Of a DNA stretch of 17,875 bases, positions 5,706 through 12,685 are shown in pieces. The stretch is from Chloroflexota bacterium (lineage in GTDB: Bacteria > Chloroflexota > Dormibacteria > CF-121), in the NCBI GenBank assembly GCA_005882525.1, contig VBGO01000089.1:1-17875 (forward strand), written 5' to 3'. The notes beneath the pieces are model-generated. The model searched no databases. It was not told where the DNA came from and saw nothing but the letters and a program-made list of their open reading frames with translations. Numbering within the stretch: the first letter of the stretch is position 1; the number at the start of each line of letters is the position of its first letter. The translations under genes and the position numbers were made by a program.

Positions 5706-6854
5706 ATGACCTCCGAGCTGCTGGACGCGCTGCTGGCCGAGGATGCCGCCAGCGTCCAGCACCTCGTGACCCACCGCCGGGAGTTGCATGCGGCGCCGGA
5801 ACTGGCCTTCAACGAAATCGAGACCGCCGAGTACATCGCCGAGCGCCTCGGCGGGTTATCGGTCGACCGGGTGGAAACCGGCGTTGGCGGCACCGGCGTC
5901 GTCGCCGACATCAAGGGCGAGCGGCCCGGCCGCGCCGTGCTGGTCCGGGCCGATATGGATGGGCTGCCGATCACCGAGGCGGGTGACTTGCCCTTCCGAT
6001 CCGCCCGACGGGGCGTGATGCACGCCTGCGGCCACGACGCCCACATGGCGATCGCGCTCGAGGTCGCACGGGCGCTGGCGAAGAACCGCTACCGCCTCCC
6101 GGGCCTGGTCCGCTTCGCCTTCCAGCCGGCGGAGGAACGCGCCGGTGGCGCCAAGCCGATGATCGATGCCGGCGTACTTGCGGGCATCGACCGCGTGATC
6201 GGCCTGCATGTCTGGTCCGAGTTGCCGGTTGGGCAGGTCTCGGTCCGACCGGATGTCGTCATGGCAAGCGCCGATCAGTTCACCTTGACCGTTCATGGGA
6301 AGGGCGGCCACGGCGCCCAGCCGCATCAAACGGTGGATGCGGTGGTGATCGCGGCGCAGGTGGTCGGCGCCCTCCAGACCCTGGTCAGTCGCGAGACGGC
6401 GCCGGCATCTCCGCTTGTCATCACCCTCGGCAGCGTGCACGGCGGAAGCGCGGGCACCTTGCGAACGCTGGACCGCGAGCTTCGCACCCGAATGCTCGGG
6501 CGAATCGCCGAGCTCGCGGCCGGCGTCGCGGCCGCCATGCGGGGCGGCTGCGAATTCCGGCATGACTCCGCCGCACCGCCGGTGATTAACGACCCGGGGA
6601 CCGCGGCCGTCGTGGCCGAGGCAGCCCGCGGCGTGGTCGGCGCGCCGGGTGTTGTTGCCTTCGAGCCGTTGATGGTCGGGGAGGACTTTGCCTACTTCCT
6701 GGAGGCGCGCCCGGGTTGCTTTTTCCTGCTTGGTGGAGCGCCCGAGGGACCGCGCGCCGGCCATCACACCGCGGAGTTCCGGATCGATGAGCGCTGCCTG
6801 CCGATTGGCTTTCGGGTCATGACGGCGGCGGTGCTGCGGCTACTGGAGGGCTAG
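5706..6854 (+). CDS. M20 family metallo-amidohydrolase with an 11-residue internal deletion
   Basis: A zinc-type amidohydrolase of the M20D group (hippurate hydrolase, N-acyl amino acid amidohydrolase, indole-acetyl-amino-acid hydrolase relatives) that cleaves an acyl or amide bond in the cytoplasm. Metal and catalytic motifs are present: DMDGLP (83-88), HACGHDAH (106-113), QPAEE (140-144), His168 in GLHVW, the lid-domain motif GHGAQPH (201-207), and a C-terminal GHHTAEF. The conserved stretch that normally reads GGxAxNVIPxxxxxxGTxRT is shortened to GGSAGTLRT at residues 247-254, so about 11 residues including NVIP are gone while the frame is kept. Otherwise length (382 aa) and motifs are normal. 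The substrate cannot be decided. The ATG may be leaderless (CAGAAT 6 nt upstream). Confidence 0.9.
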   Translation: MTSELLDALLAEDAASVQHLVTHRRELHAAPELAFNEIETAEYIAERLGGLSVDRVETGVGGTGVVADIKGERPGRAVLVRADMDGLPITEAGDLPFRSARRGVMHACGHDAHMAIALEVARALAKNRYRLPGLVRFAFQPAEERAGGAKPMIDAGVLAGIDRVIGLHVWSELPVGQVSVRPDVVMASADQFTLTVHGKGGHGAQPHQTVDAVVIAAQVVGALQTLVSRETAPASPLVITLGSVHGGSAGTLRTLDRELRTRMLGRIAELAAGVAAAMRGGCEFRHDSAAPPVINDPGTAAVVAEAARGVVGAPGVVAFEPLMVGEDFAYFLEARPGCFFLLGGAPEGPRAGHHTAEFRIDERCLPIGFRVMTAAVLRLLEG

Positions 6855-7126
6855 AATTTCGGCCGGCGAAGGCTCGGCCGGAGGCTGAATCCAATCAGGA
6901 TCAGGCTGACGAGCAGGGCGGCCAGCATGCTCAACCAGTTGAGGGGAAAGCCCGCGACCGCCGCCAGCAGTCCCAGCGACGAACCCAGCAGGAAGACCAT
7001 GCCGAGCATCCGCAGGAATCGGTAGAAGCCGCTGCGGTAGGGGAGATGGATCCGGGCGCGGAAGCCACCCAGATCGCGGGGCAGGTCCAGATCGGAGGTC
7101 GACGACTGGGCGAGGTTGTTGGCCAA
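6851..7126 (-). CDS. small membrane protein with two predicted helices
   Basis: A 91-aa protein: a polar N-terminus of about 35 residues, helix one around MLGMVFLLGSSLGLLAAVAG, a short turn with PLNW, helix two around MLAALLVSLILIGFSL, and a basic tail RPSLRRPKF. The basic C-terminus suggests that both ends face the cytoplasm. The family is not recognised. TTG 7126 is chosen because a -10-like TATATC (7140-7135) stands 8 nt upstream, as expected for a leaderless mRNA; no better start is available. Its stop codon overlaps the M20 gene stop (CTAG, 6851-6854) in opposite orientation. Confidence 0.6.
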   Translation of the reverse strand: MANNLAQSSTSDLDLPRDLGGFRARIHLPYRSGFYRFLRMLGMVFLLGSSLGLLAAVAGFPLNWLSMLAALLVSLILIGFSLRPSLRRPKF

Positions 7127-7134
7127 CTCCGTTT

Positions 7135-7140
7135 GATATA
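7135..7140 (-). promoter_or_regulatory. -10 box for leaderless start of the small membrane protein gene
   Basis: TATATC on the minus strand lies 8 nt before the TTG start, the same spacing as TATAAT before the CBS gene on the other strand. No convincing -35 is visible. Confidence 0.4.
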
Positions 7141-7214
7141 ACGAGCCGCCGCGCCCGACCCCGTCACGCCGTCGTTACAGTCGGCTGCCGGGAGCATGAC
7201 GGGCGCTCCCCGAC

Positions 7215-7246
7215 ACTCATCTCCCCGCGAGGGGGCAGGGATGAGT
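7215..7246. repeat. REP-like nested hairpin 2 (CCCC-GCGA-GGGG core)
   Basis: The perfect 7-bp outer arms ACTCATC (7215-7221) and GATGAGT (7240-7246) enclose CCCC (7223-7226), a GNRA-type loop GCGA and GGGG (7231-7234). It sits in the 145-bp divergent region between the small membrane protein gene and the CBS gene, 11 bp before the TATAAT box. Confidence 0.45.
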
Positions 7247-7257
7247 GGAGGGCTGCC

Positions 7258-7263
7258 TATAAT
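7258..7263 (+). promoter_or_regulatory. consensus -10 box of the CBS-flavoprotein operon
   Basis: A perfect TATAAT stands 8 nt before ATG 7272, placing transcription start at or next to the start codon, so the mRNA is probably leaderless. No clear -35 hexamer is present at 17 bp, which suggests an activator or another sigma factor. Confidence 0.6.
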
Positions 7264-7271
7264 TTCGAACG

Positions 7272-7664
7272 ATGCCCACGGCGCTCCGGGACGCGCGGAC
7301 GGTCGAGCAGGCGATGTCCGGCCAGTTCGCGTTCTGCTTCCCCAGTACCAGCCTGGCCCAGGCGGCCAGGATGATGGCGCAAAACCGAGTGTACGAACTG
7401 CCGGTCATCGTCGACCAGCGCTGCCTCGGCTACGTGTCGTATCTCGACATCCTGCAGCGCTATGTCAAGGCGCAGCTGGGCGTCCGTGCCGCCGACATCG
7501 TGCGCAGCCCGCTGCCGGAGGTGCGGCCCGAAACGCCCCTGTCGGAGGCGGTGCGCCTGCTGCGGGAAAGTGGGCGGCAGGTAATCCTCGTCACGACCTC
7601 CGCCGGAATGCCGGTCGGCGCCGTAACGGTGCGTGACGTCAGCCGTGTCATGGTGGCGGCCTGA
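7272..7664 (+). CDS. stand-alone CBS-domain pair protein
   Basis: The 130-aa product is a single Bateman module: CBS1 near residues 10-65 (AMSGQFAFCFPSTSLAQAAR, then YELPVIVDQ and LGYVSYLDIL) and CBS2 near 72-128 (DIVRSPLPEVRPETPLSEAV, then GAVTVRDVSRV). Such pairs usually bind AMP, ADP, ATP or S-adenosylmethionine and act as energy sensors. Its stop overlaps the next start by one base (TGATG at 7662-7666), so it is translationally coupled to the flavoprotein, which carries its own CBS pair. I infer that the two Bateman modules may associate and gate the enzyme. The start is set by the leaderless -10 arrangement. Confidence 0.85.
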   Translation: MPTALRDARTVEQAMSGQFAFCFPSTSLAQAARMMAQNRVYELPVIVDQRCLGYVSYLDILQRYVKAQLGVRAADIVRSPLPEVRPETPLSEAVRLLRESGRQVILVTTSAGMPVGAVTVRDVSRVMVAA

Positions 7665-9877
7665 TGCCGAGCCTCAGCAAAGTCCTGCAGCCGATTGCCC
7701 CAACCTGCCCGGCGGAGACGCCGGCCGCCGACGCCCTGAAACAGTTGACCAGCTCGGGCACGGACGCGTTGCTGGTGGTCAAGAACGGCGCCTTCGTCGG
7801 TCTCTTCGGCCACCGCGAGGCGCTGGCGGCGTTCGCCGACGGGAGCGGGCCGGTGGAAAGCTACATGCGCCGGCCGCTGCCGGGACGCAACATCGCAGAC
7901 TCGCTCGAGTCCGGCGCCGACATCATGTATCGGGAGGACACCCCGGTCGTCCTGATGACGGCCGACGAAGGCCCCCTCTTCAAGAAGACGTCGAGGACGG
8001 TCGGCATCGTCAGTGCTTTCCAGGTCCTGGACGAGATCGGCAAGACGACCACCGACACAGCCTCGAACAAGGTGTTCGTCGGCCGCCGGGACCTCGGCCT
8101 CAACGTCCCGGTCTCGCCCTGCCAGCGCGCCTGCCCGATCCACCAGGACATCGCCGCCTATGTCGACTACGTCTCCCAGGGGCGGTACCTGGACTCCTGG
8201 CTCGTGATCCACGAGACCAATCCGTTTCCCTCGATGCTGGGCCGGCTCTGCAACCATCCCTGCGAAACCGACTGCAAGCGGGGCTGGGTCCAGGGACCGG
8301 AGAACGCGGTCTCGATCAAATCCCTCAAGCGCTTTGCCACCGACTACGCCTGGGCTCGTCGGGTGACGATCGATTGGCAGCGGGCGCCCGAGAATGGCAA
8401 GCGGGTCGCCGTCGTGGGCTCGGGCCCGGCGGGGATGACCGCGGCCCAGGATCTCCGGCTGATGGGGTACGGCGTGGACCTCTACGAGCGCGAGGCCAAG
8501 CTGGGTGGCCTGCTCTCGGCCAGCATCCCCCATTTTCGGTTCGACCTCGACCAACTCAACTGGGAGATCCAGATGATCGTCGACATGGGGGTCAACATCT
8601 TCCTCAACAAGAATGTGGGCAAGGATCTGAAGCTCGAGCAATTGCTCAACGACTACCACGCCGTCTTCCTCTCGGTGGGGATGATGACGGGACGCATCCT
8701 GCCGGTGCCCGGCTCCGATTTGCCGGAGGTCATTTCGGCGATGGAATTCCTGCGGGTGCGCTCCTACGACATCGTCCCGGACAATTTCCCGCGTGGCGGT
8801 GACGTGGTCGTGATCGGCGGCGGTGCGGTCGCCACCGATGCCGCCCAGACCTCCATCAAGACCGGCGCGCGCAAGGTGTGGATGGTGTCGATCGAGCCGG
8901 CCGACCGCCTGCCCGCCTTCGGCAACGAGCTGGTGGAAGCCCGCGAGATCGGGTTGACGCTGCACACCGGCGTCATCGTGAACGCGATCAAAGGCGACTC
9001 GAGCGGCCACGTCAACGGCGTCGAGTTCATCCGGGTCGACGAGAACAAGCTGGAATTCGATCCGGAGAGCGGCAAGCTGCTGATCAACACCGTGCAGAAA
9101 CTGCCCGGGACCGAGCACGTGATCCCCTGCCGGTACGCCATCTTCGCGTCCGGCCAGATCATGGACTTCCCCCAGGACCAGGGCGTGCCGCTGACGCCGC
9201 GCAAGCTGATGGAGGCCGACACTGGCGCGCACACGAAGGTGGCGAAGCTATTTGCAGGCGGGGACAGCGTCCAGGGTCCGTCGTTCATCGTCGATGCCGT
9301 CGCCTGGGGTCATCGGGCTGCGCGTTCGATCAACGAGTTCCTCGGCGCCTCGGTCCCGCGCGACGCCAAACCGCTGACCGTCATCGAGACGACCGACGAC
9401 CATCGCGAAGCGGACTACTACAACCGCGAGGAGCCGCCCATCCTTCCGGCGGAGAAACGGATGGACATGACCCCCGTCGAGCTCCCCTGGAATGACGAGC
9501 AAGCGATCACCGCCGCGCTCCGCTGCTTCCAATGCGACACCGTCCACCATGTCGACGAGTCGACCTGCATTCTCTGTGGGGCCTGCGACGACGTCTGCCC
9601 GGAGAAGGCGCTGGACGTGGTCGTCTACGGCGAGAACCGTGACACCTCGAGCGGGGGTTTCGTCGAGATCTGCAACACCGTGCTCGGCGAGGAGTTCGGC
9701 GGCAAAGCCGGCAAGATTCTCGTGAACTACGACCGCTGCACGAATTGCCGAATCTGTGAAGACCATTGCCCGGTCAACTGCATCACCTTCCAGCGGGTCC
9801 GCTTTCGTGATGATGCGATGCAGATGATCCCGCTGACGCCGGTCGCGTCCGCCGCCAAGCGGCCCGTCGAGGCCTGA
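7664..9877 (+). CDS. CBS-fused iron-sulfur NAD(P)H flavoprotein (DsrL/GltD-like)
   Basis: A 737-aa fusion. Residues 1-127 form a CBS pair (ALLVVKNGAFVGLFG; VGIVSAFQVLDEI). Residues 145-230 are the GltD/dihydropyrimidine-dehydrogenase-type Fe-S domain with Cys153, Cys157, Cys196, Cys200 and Cys204. FAD binding follows at VVGSGPAGMTAAQDL (250-264) and NAD(P) binding at VVIGGGAVATDAAQ (382-395), with a second FAD motif LFAGGDSVQGPS (529-540). The C-terminus has CFQC (621-624) and two [4Fe-4S] ferredoxin motifs: Cys635/638/641/645 and Cys692/695/698/702. The core matches the glutamate-synthase small subunit family, and the C-terminal ferredoxin recalls DsrL. It should pass electrons between NAD(P)H and a low-potential acceptor in the cytoplasm. 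The partner is unknown and no gltB or dsr genes are nearby. The CBS fusion is unusual in my experience. The next gene starts 1 nt after its stop. Confidence 0.9.
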   Translation: MPSLSKVLQPIAPTCPAETPAADALKQLTSSGTDALLVVKNGAFVGLFGHREALAAFADGSGPVESYMRRPLPGRNIADSLESGADIMYREDTPVVLMTADEGPLFKKTSRTVGIVSAFQVLDEIGKTTTDTASNKVFVGRRDLGLNVPVSPCQRACPIHQDIAAYVDYVSQGRYLDSWLVIHETNPFPSMLGRLCNHPCETDCKRGWVQGPENAVSIKSLKRFATDYAWARRVTIDWQRAPENGKRVAVVGSGPAGMTAAQDLRLMGYGVDLYEREAKLGGLLSASIPHFRFDLDQLNWEIQMIVDMGVNIFLNKNVGKDLKLEQLLNDYHAVFLSVGMMTGRILPVPGSDLPEVISAMEFLRVRSYDIVPDNFPRGGDVVVIGGGAVATDAAQTSIKTGARKVWMVSIEPADRLPAFGNELVEAREIGLTLHTGVIVNAIKGDSSGHVNGVEFIRVDENKLEFDPESGKLLINTVQKLPGTEHVIPCRYAIFASGQIMDFPQDQGVPLTPRKLMEADTGAHTKVAKLFAGGDSVQGPSFIVDAVAWGHRAARSINEFLGASVPRDAKPLTVIETTDDHREADYYNREEPPILPAEKRMDMTPVELPWNDEQAITAALRCFQCDTVHHVDESTCILCGACDDVCPEKALDVVVYGENRDTSSGGFVEICNTVLGEEFGGKAGKILVNYDRCTNCRICEDHCPVNCITFQRVRFRDDAMQMIPLTPVASAAKRPVEA

Positions 9878-9878
9878 G

Positions 9879-10868
9879 ATGGCACGGGCCACGGTCACGG
9901 ACGAAATTAGGGCCGGCGTTCTCGCGGCCCGGCGCGGGCCGGCGCTCTGGCGACTCCTCCCGCTGGCGTTCTATCTGCTCGCCTTCGCGATCGTCCGGGG
10001 CGACCTTGTCCAGGGGAATGTGGCCGATCTGTCGCTGCACCTCTACTTCGCGGCGATGGTCATGTACGTGGGTGGGATGTTCCTCTACTTCGCCTACTTC
10101 GCGTACCGCCGCGAGGCCTTGCGCTGGCTCGCGATTGCCGTGGTCGGTCCGGGCGCACTGCTGCACCTGGGTGCCATCGTGGCCCGCGGCTTCGCGGATG
10201 GTCACTACCCGCTGGCCAACATGTACGAGTACAGCTCGATGCTGGCCCTGGTCGCGGTCACGGTCTTCCTGTTGATGACGGTGCGCTGGCCGGTCGCCTC
10301 GCTGGGTGGCGGCCTCGCCCTCTTCGTGGTGGTGGCCCTGATGGGAATCGGGTTTGGCCTCTATCAGTCACCCGAGCCGCTGGTGCCGGCCCTGCAGAGC
10401 TACTGGCTGAAGATCCACGTGACCAGCATGATGGCCTCCTCCGGCATCCTGGTCTCGAGCTTTGTCTTCGCGGCCCTCTATCTGGTCAAAGACCGGAGTC
10501 GCAGCGTGAAGTCCTGGCTGAACGGCTCCGCCATCGCCGCCCGGTTGCCCTCACTCGAGACCCTCGACCGGTTGACCTTTCGTGCCATCCTGTTCGGGTT
10601 CCCGATCTGGACCTTCGGCACCATGGCGGGCGCCATCTGGGGCGAGCATGCCTGGGGGCGGTGGTGGGGTTGGGATCCGAAGGAAACCTGGGCCGCCATT
10701 ACCTGGATCGTCTACGCGATCTACCTGCACTCGCACAGTCTTCGCAGCTGGCGGGGGCGGCGCACCGCGCTGATCGCCACGGCCGGATTCGTCTCCATCA
10801 TGGTGACCCTCTACGCCGTCAACCTCTGGATCGTGGGGTTGCATTCCTACGCCCGCGGAGCGGGCTAG
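9879..10868 (+). CDS. ccsB: CcsB/ResC-type cytochrome c maturation protein
   Basis: A 329-aa polytopic membrane protein of the haem-handling family used in system II cytochrome c biogenesis, where it moves haem across the membrane and helps attach it to apocytochrome. About eight hydrophobic segments are visible. The signature WGWDPKETW is at 263-271. Candidate haem-ligand histidines include His96 (LLHLG), His180 (KIHVTSMMASSG) and His322 (VGLHSY), and YPLANMYEYSS (110-120) is also typical. Its usual partner ResB/CcsA-type protein is not adjacent; instead it follows the CBS flavoprotein by a single base, so the two are surely co-transcribed. This may link electron delivery or thiol reduction to haem attachment, which is inference. 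Confidence 0.9.
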   Translation: MARATVTDEIRAGVLAARRGPALWRLLPLAFYLLAFAIVRGDLVQGNVADLSLHLYFAAMVMYVGGMFLYFAYFAYRREALRWLAIAVVGPGALLHLGAIVARGFADGHYPLANMYEYSSMLALVAVTVFLLMTVRWPVASLGGGLALFVVVALMGIGFGLYQSPEPLVPALQSYWLKIHVTSMMASSGILVSSFVFAALYLVKDRSRSVKSWLNGSAIAARLPSLETLDRLTFRAILFGFPIWTFGTMAGAIWGEHAWGRWWGWDPKETWAAITWIVYAIYLHSHSLRSWRGRRTALIATAGFVSIMVTLYAVNLWIVGLHSYARGAG

Positions 10869-10919
10869 CCGAATCCGACGCGATTTAGACCGCGGCTGAT
10901 CCCGGCGCGGCCAAGTCAC

Positions 10920-12134
10920 GTGTCCGGGGCCGTGAGCCCCAGCTGGCGGACCAGCCTCTACGTGACGTGCGTCGCCCAGGCCACCGCGATGCTGGCCTTC
11001 GGCTTCGTACTGCCGTTCCTGCCGCTCTACCTCAAGGAAATCGGTGTCAGCCCGGACAGCGCCGTCGTCTTCTGGTCCGGTGCGCTCGTCACCAGCACCG
11101 GCATTTCGCTGGCCATCTTCAGCCCGATCTGGGGCGCGCTGGCCGACCGGCACGGCCGCAAGATCATGGTGCTTCGCTCGATGCTCGTCGGCGGCCTGAT
11201 CATCGCCCTGATGGGGCTGGTGCAGAACGTGGAGCAGTTCCTGGTGCTGCGCATCCTCCAGGGGATCTTCACGGGCACCATCGCCGCGGCGACCGCGCTG
11301 GTGGCGAGCATCGTTCCGCGGGAGCGGCTCGCCTGGAGCATGGGGTTGCTGCAGACCAGCGTCTACGTCGGGATCTCGGCTGGCCCGGTGCTGGGTGGCC
11401 TGATCGCCCAGGCGGTGGGGATCCGCGGGACGTTCTTCGTCGCCGGGGCGATGCTCGCCGTCGCCGGGATCTTCGTCTGGCAGTTCGTCCACGAGCATTT
11501 CACCCCTCCGACCCTGACGAAGCGGCCCGGCTTCATCGAAACAATGGGCATCGGACTGCGCTCGCCGATCCTGATGCCGCTGATGGTGACGCTCTTGCTG
11601 GTGCAGTTGAGCTCGGCCATCGTGTTTCCCATCTTGCCGTTGTTCGTCGAGCGGCTCTCATCGGCCAGCGACCCGGTCAAGCTCTACGCCGGCCTGGCGT
11701 TCGGGGCAACGGCGGTATTCAGCGCGCTGGCCGCCCTCTTCTACAGCCGGCTCGTCGATCGCTCCGGCTACCGGCGGATCCTCATCCTCGCCTGCTTCGG
11801 CGCGGCGCTCTTCTTCCTGCCGCAGGCATTTGTCGCGAACATCGGCCAGTTCCTGCTGCTGCGCGCCGGGCTCGGCATCTTCTTCGGCGTGCTGATCCCG
11901 GCCACCAACGCCATCGTCGGCCTCTCCACGCCGCCCGAGCTACGCGGCTCCGCTTACGGCCTGACAAGCAGCGCGACCGCGGTCGGCAACGCGATCGGGC
12001 CCCTGCTCGGGTCGACCCTGGCGGCCAGTCTCGGCTATCCCGCCGTGTTCATCGCCACCGCCGGGGTACTCACGCTGCTTGGGCTGTGGGTGATCACCCT
12101 CGTCCGTGAACCGGTGAGTAACCCCCCACCCTGA
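10920..12134 (+). CDS. MFS transporter, multidrug-efflux type
   Basis: A 404-aa major facilitator with about 12 membrane helices and MFS motif A (GALADRHGRKIMV, residues 72-84) between helices 2 and 3. The overall pattern (FVLPFLPLYLKEIGV at the start, GPLLGSTLAASLGYPAVF at the end) resembles MdtG/Bcr-type proton-driven drug exporters. Substrate is unknown. GTG 10920 is taken as start; GTG 10932 is also possible, and neither has a clear ribosome-binding site. It lies 51 bp after ccsB in the same direction, so it may be a distal operon member or have its own promoter; a weak 5-bp inverted repeat (10890-10894 with 10906-10910) sits between. It ends just before a REP-like hairpin and a strong terminator. 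Confidence 0.85.
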   Translation: MSGAVSPSWRTSLYVTCVAQATAMLAFGFVLPFLPLYLKEIGVSPDSAVVFWSGALVTSTGISLAIFSPIWGALADRHGRKIMVLRSMLVGGLIIALMGLVQNVEQFLVLRILQGIFTGTIAAATALVASIVPRERLAWSMGLLQTSVYVGISAGPVLGGLIAQAVGIRGTFFVAGAMLAVAGIFVWQFVHEHFTPPTLTKRPGFIETMGIGLRSPILMPLMVTLLLVQLSSAIVFPILPLFVERLSSASDPVKLYAGLAFGATAVFSALAALFYSRLVDRSGYRRILILACFGAALFFLPQAFVANIGQFLLLRAGLGIFFGVLIPATNAIVGLSTPPELRGSAYGLTSSATAVGNAIGPLLGSTLAASLGYPAVFIATAGVLTLLGLWVITLVREPVSNPPP

Positions 12135-12150
12135 CCTCCCGCAGGAGGGA
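12121..12150. repeat. REP-like hairpin 3 at the end of the MFS gene
   Basis: A C-rich stretch overlaps the last MFS codons, followed by CCTCC (12135-12139), loop CGCA and GGAGG (12144-12148). Composition and layout match elements 1 and 2, although the core is less perfect. Confidence 0.35.
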
Positions 12151-12174
12151 GAAGCCCGCTACTTAGCGGGCTTC
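12151..12174. terminator. bidirectional terminator overlapping the tautomerase gene end
   Basis: A perfect 10-bp stem GAAGCCCGCT (12151-12160) and AGCGGGCTTC (12165-12174) with a 4-nt loop lies between the convergent MFS and tautomerase genes. It includes the tautomerase stop codon and its last residues (KPAK). The T-run is weak on both sides, so termination may rely mainly on the strong stem. Confidence 0.65.
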
Positions 12175-12599
12175 TGTGCAACGGCGGCGAGCTCGGCGCG
12201 GGCAGCCGCCGTCAGGTCGGCACCGGTGTTGGCGTGTCCGTTGACCCCCCAGCCGCCCTCGGGCGACTCGGTGAGTAACACCCAGGTTCGGTCAGTCAAC
12301 GTGGGGTCACCGGCGGCGGCGGCAACGATGTCCGTCAGTTCCTTGACCACGCCCAGCTGCTTGGTGCGATCGAGAACGCCGACCGGCGTCAGGACCTGGA
12401 CGCGAACGTAGGTGGTTTCGCCCACCACGTTGGACAGCGAGTCGGCCGCGAGCTCGTGGATGAAAGCGGCCGTATTGTTGCGGAAGAGCGCGAGATTGGG
12501 TACCTGCTCCCACTTCATCACCGCAGCCGCGAGGTCCTTCGCGAGTGCATGCTTGTCGCCAAATGTTCCTTCGACGGCGTAAACGTCAATCATTGGCAT
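12159..12599 (-). CDS. tautomerase-superfamily protein
   Basis: A 146-aa member of the 4-oxalocrotonate tautomerase fold. The start ATG 12599 gives MPMIDVYAVEG, leaving the catalytic N-terminal proline after Met removal; the inner ATG 12593 would lose it. A Shine-Dalgarno GAGGAG precedes this start. At about 146 residues it is longer than 62-aa 4-OT and fits the two-unit group with cis-CaaD and malonate semialdehyde decarboxylase relatives. Internal landmarks are TYVRVQVLTP and LGVVKELTDIV. Members tautomerise or dehalogenate small keto acids; the substrate here is unknown. It is divergent from the TetR gene and both palindromic operators lie in its upstream region, so it is probably the repressor's target and may handle the inducer compound. 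Confidence 0.8.
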   Translation of the reverse strand: MPMIDVYAVEGTFGDKHALAKDLAAAVMKWEQVPNLALFRNNTAAFIHELAADSLSNVVGETTYVRVQVLTPVGVLDRTKQLGVVKELTDIVAAAAGDPTLTDRTWVLLTESPEGGWGVNGHANTGADLTAAARAELAAVAQKPAK

Positions 12600-12619
12600 T
12601 GGTAGTCTCCTCAAACGGT

Positions 12620-12635
12620 TATGATGGTCGTCATA
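12620..12635. promoter_or_regulatory. TetR operator 1 (tautomerase side)
   Basis: TATGATG-GT-CGTCATA, with arms TATGA and TCATA. It is identical to operator 2 except for the two central bases. It lies 21 bp before the tautomerase start and overlaps a -10-like TATGAC on the minus strand (12635-12630). Confidence 0.7.
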
Positions 12636-12652
12636 GCGGCCTCCATCATGCA

Positions 12653-12670
12653 CTATGATGAGCGTCATAG
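12653..12670. promoter_or_regulatory. TetR operator 2 (regulator side)
   Basis: CTATGATG-AG-CGTCATAG has perfect 6-bp arms CTATGA and TCATAG. It covers TATGAT (12654-12659), the likely -10 of the TetR gene, so binding would give autorepression. The copies are 34 bp apart, about three DNA turns, on the same face of the helix. Confidence 0.72.
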
Positions 12671-12685
12671 TCAAGTGGGCGGTTG

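Noticed and set aside
3826..5709. Plus-strand frames of 319 and 282 codons opposite ligD
   Set aside because: Both are shadows of the ligase and phosphoesterase coding sequence. Their Val/Asp/Leu-rich translation lacks domain features.
5856..6767. 303-codon minus-strand frame opposite the M20 gene
   Set aside because: It is antisense to a gene with clear metal motifs and has no recognisable protein features.
7460..9232. 590-codon open frame on the minus strand opposite the flavoprotein
   Set aside because: It is a codon-bias shadow of the GC-rich flavoprotein gene. Its translation is rich in His, Asp and Arg with no domain, while the plus frame has complete cofactor motifs.
10650..10680. 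G-rich stretch resembling a quadruplex in ccsB
   Set aside because: It encodes the conserved Trp/Gly-rich haem-handling motif WGWDP, so protein coding explains the G-tracts.
10551..11498. 315-codon minus-strand frame across the ccsB/MFS junction
   Set aside because: Its composition is low-complexity and it covers two recognised membrane-protein genes. It has no motif or start signal.
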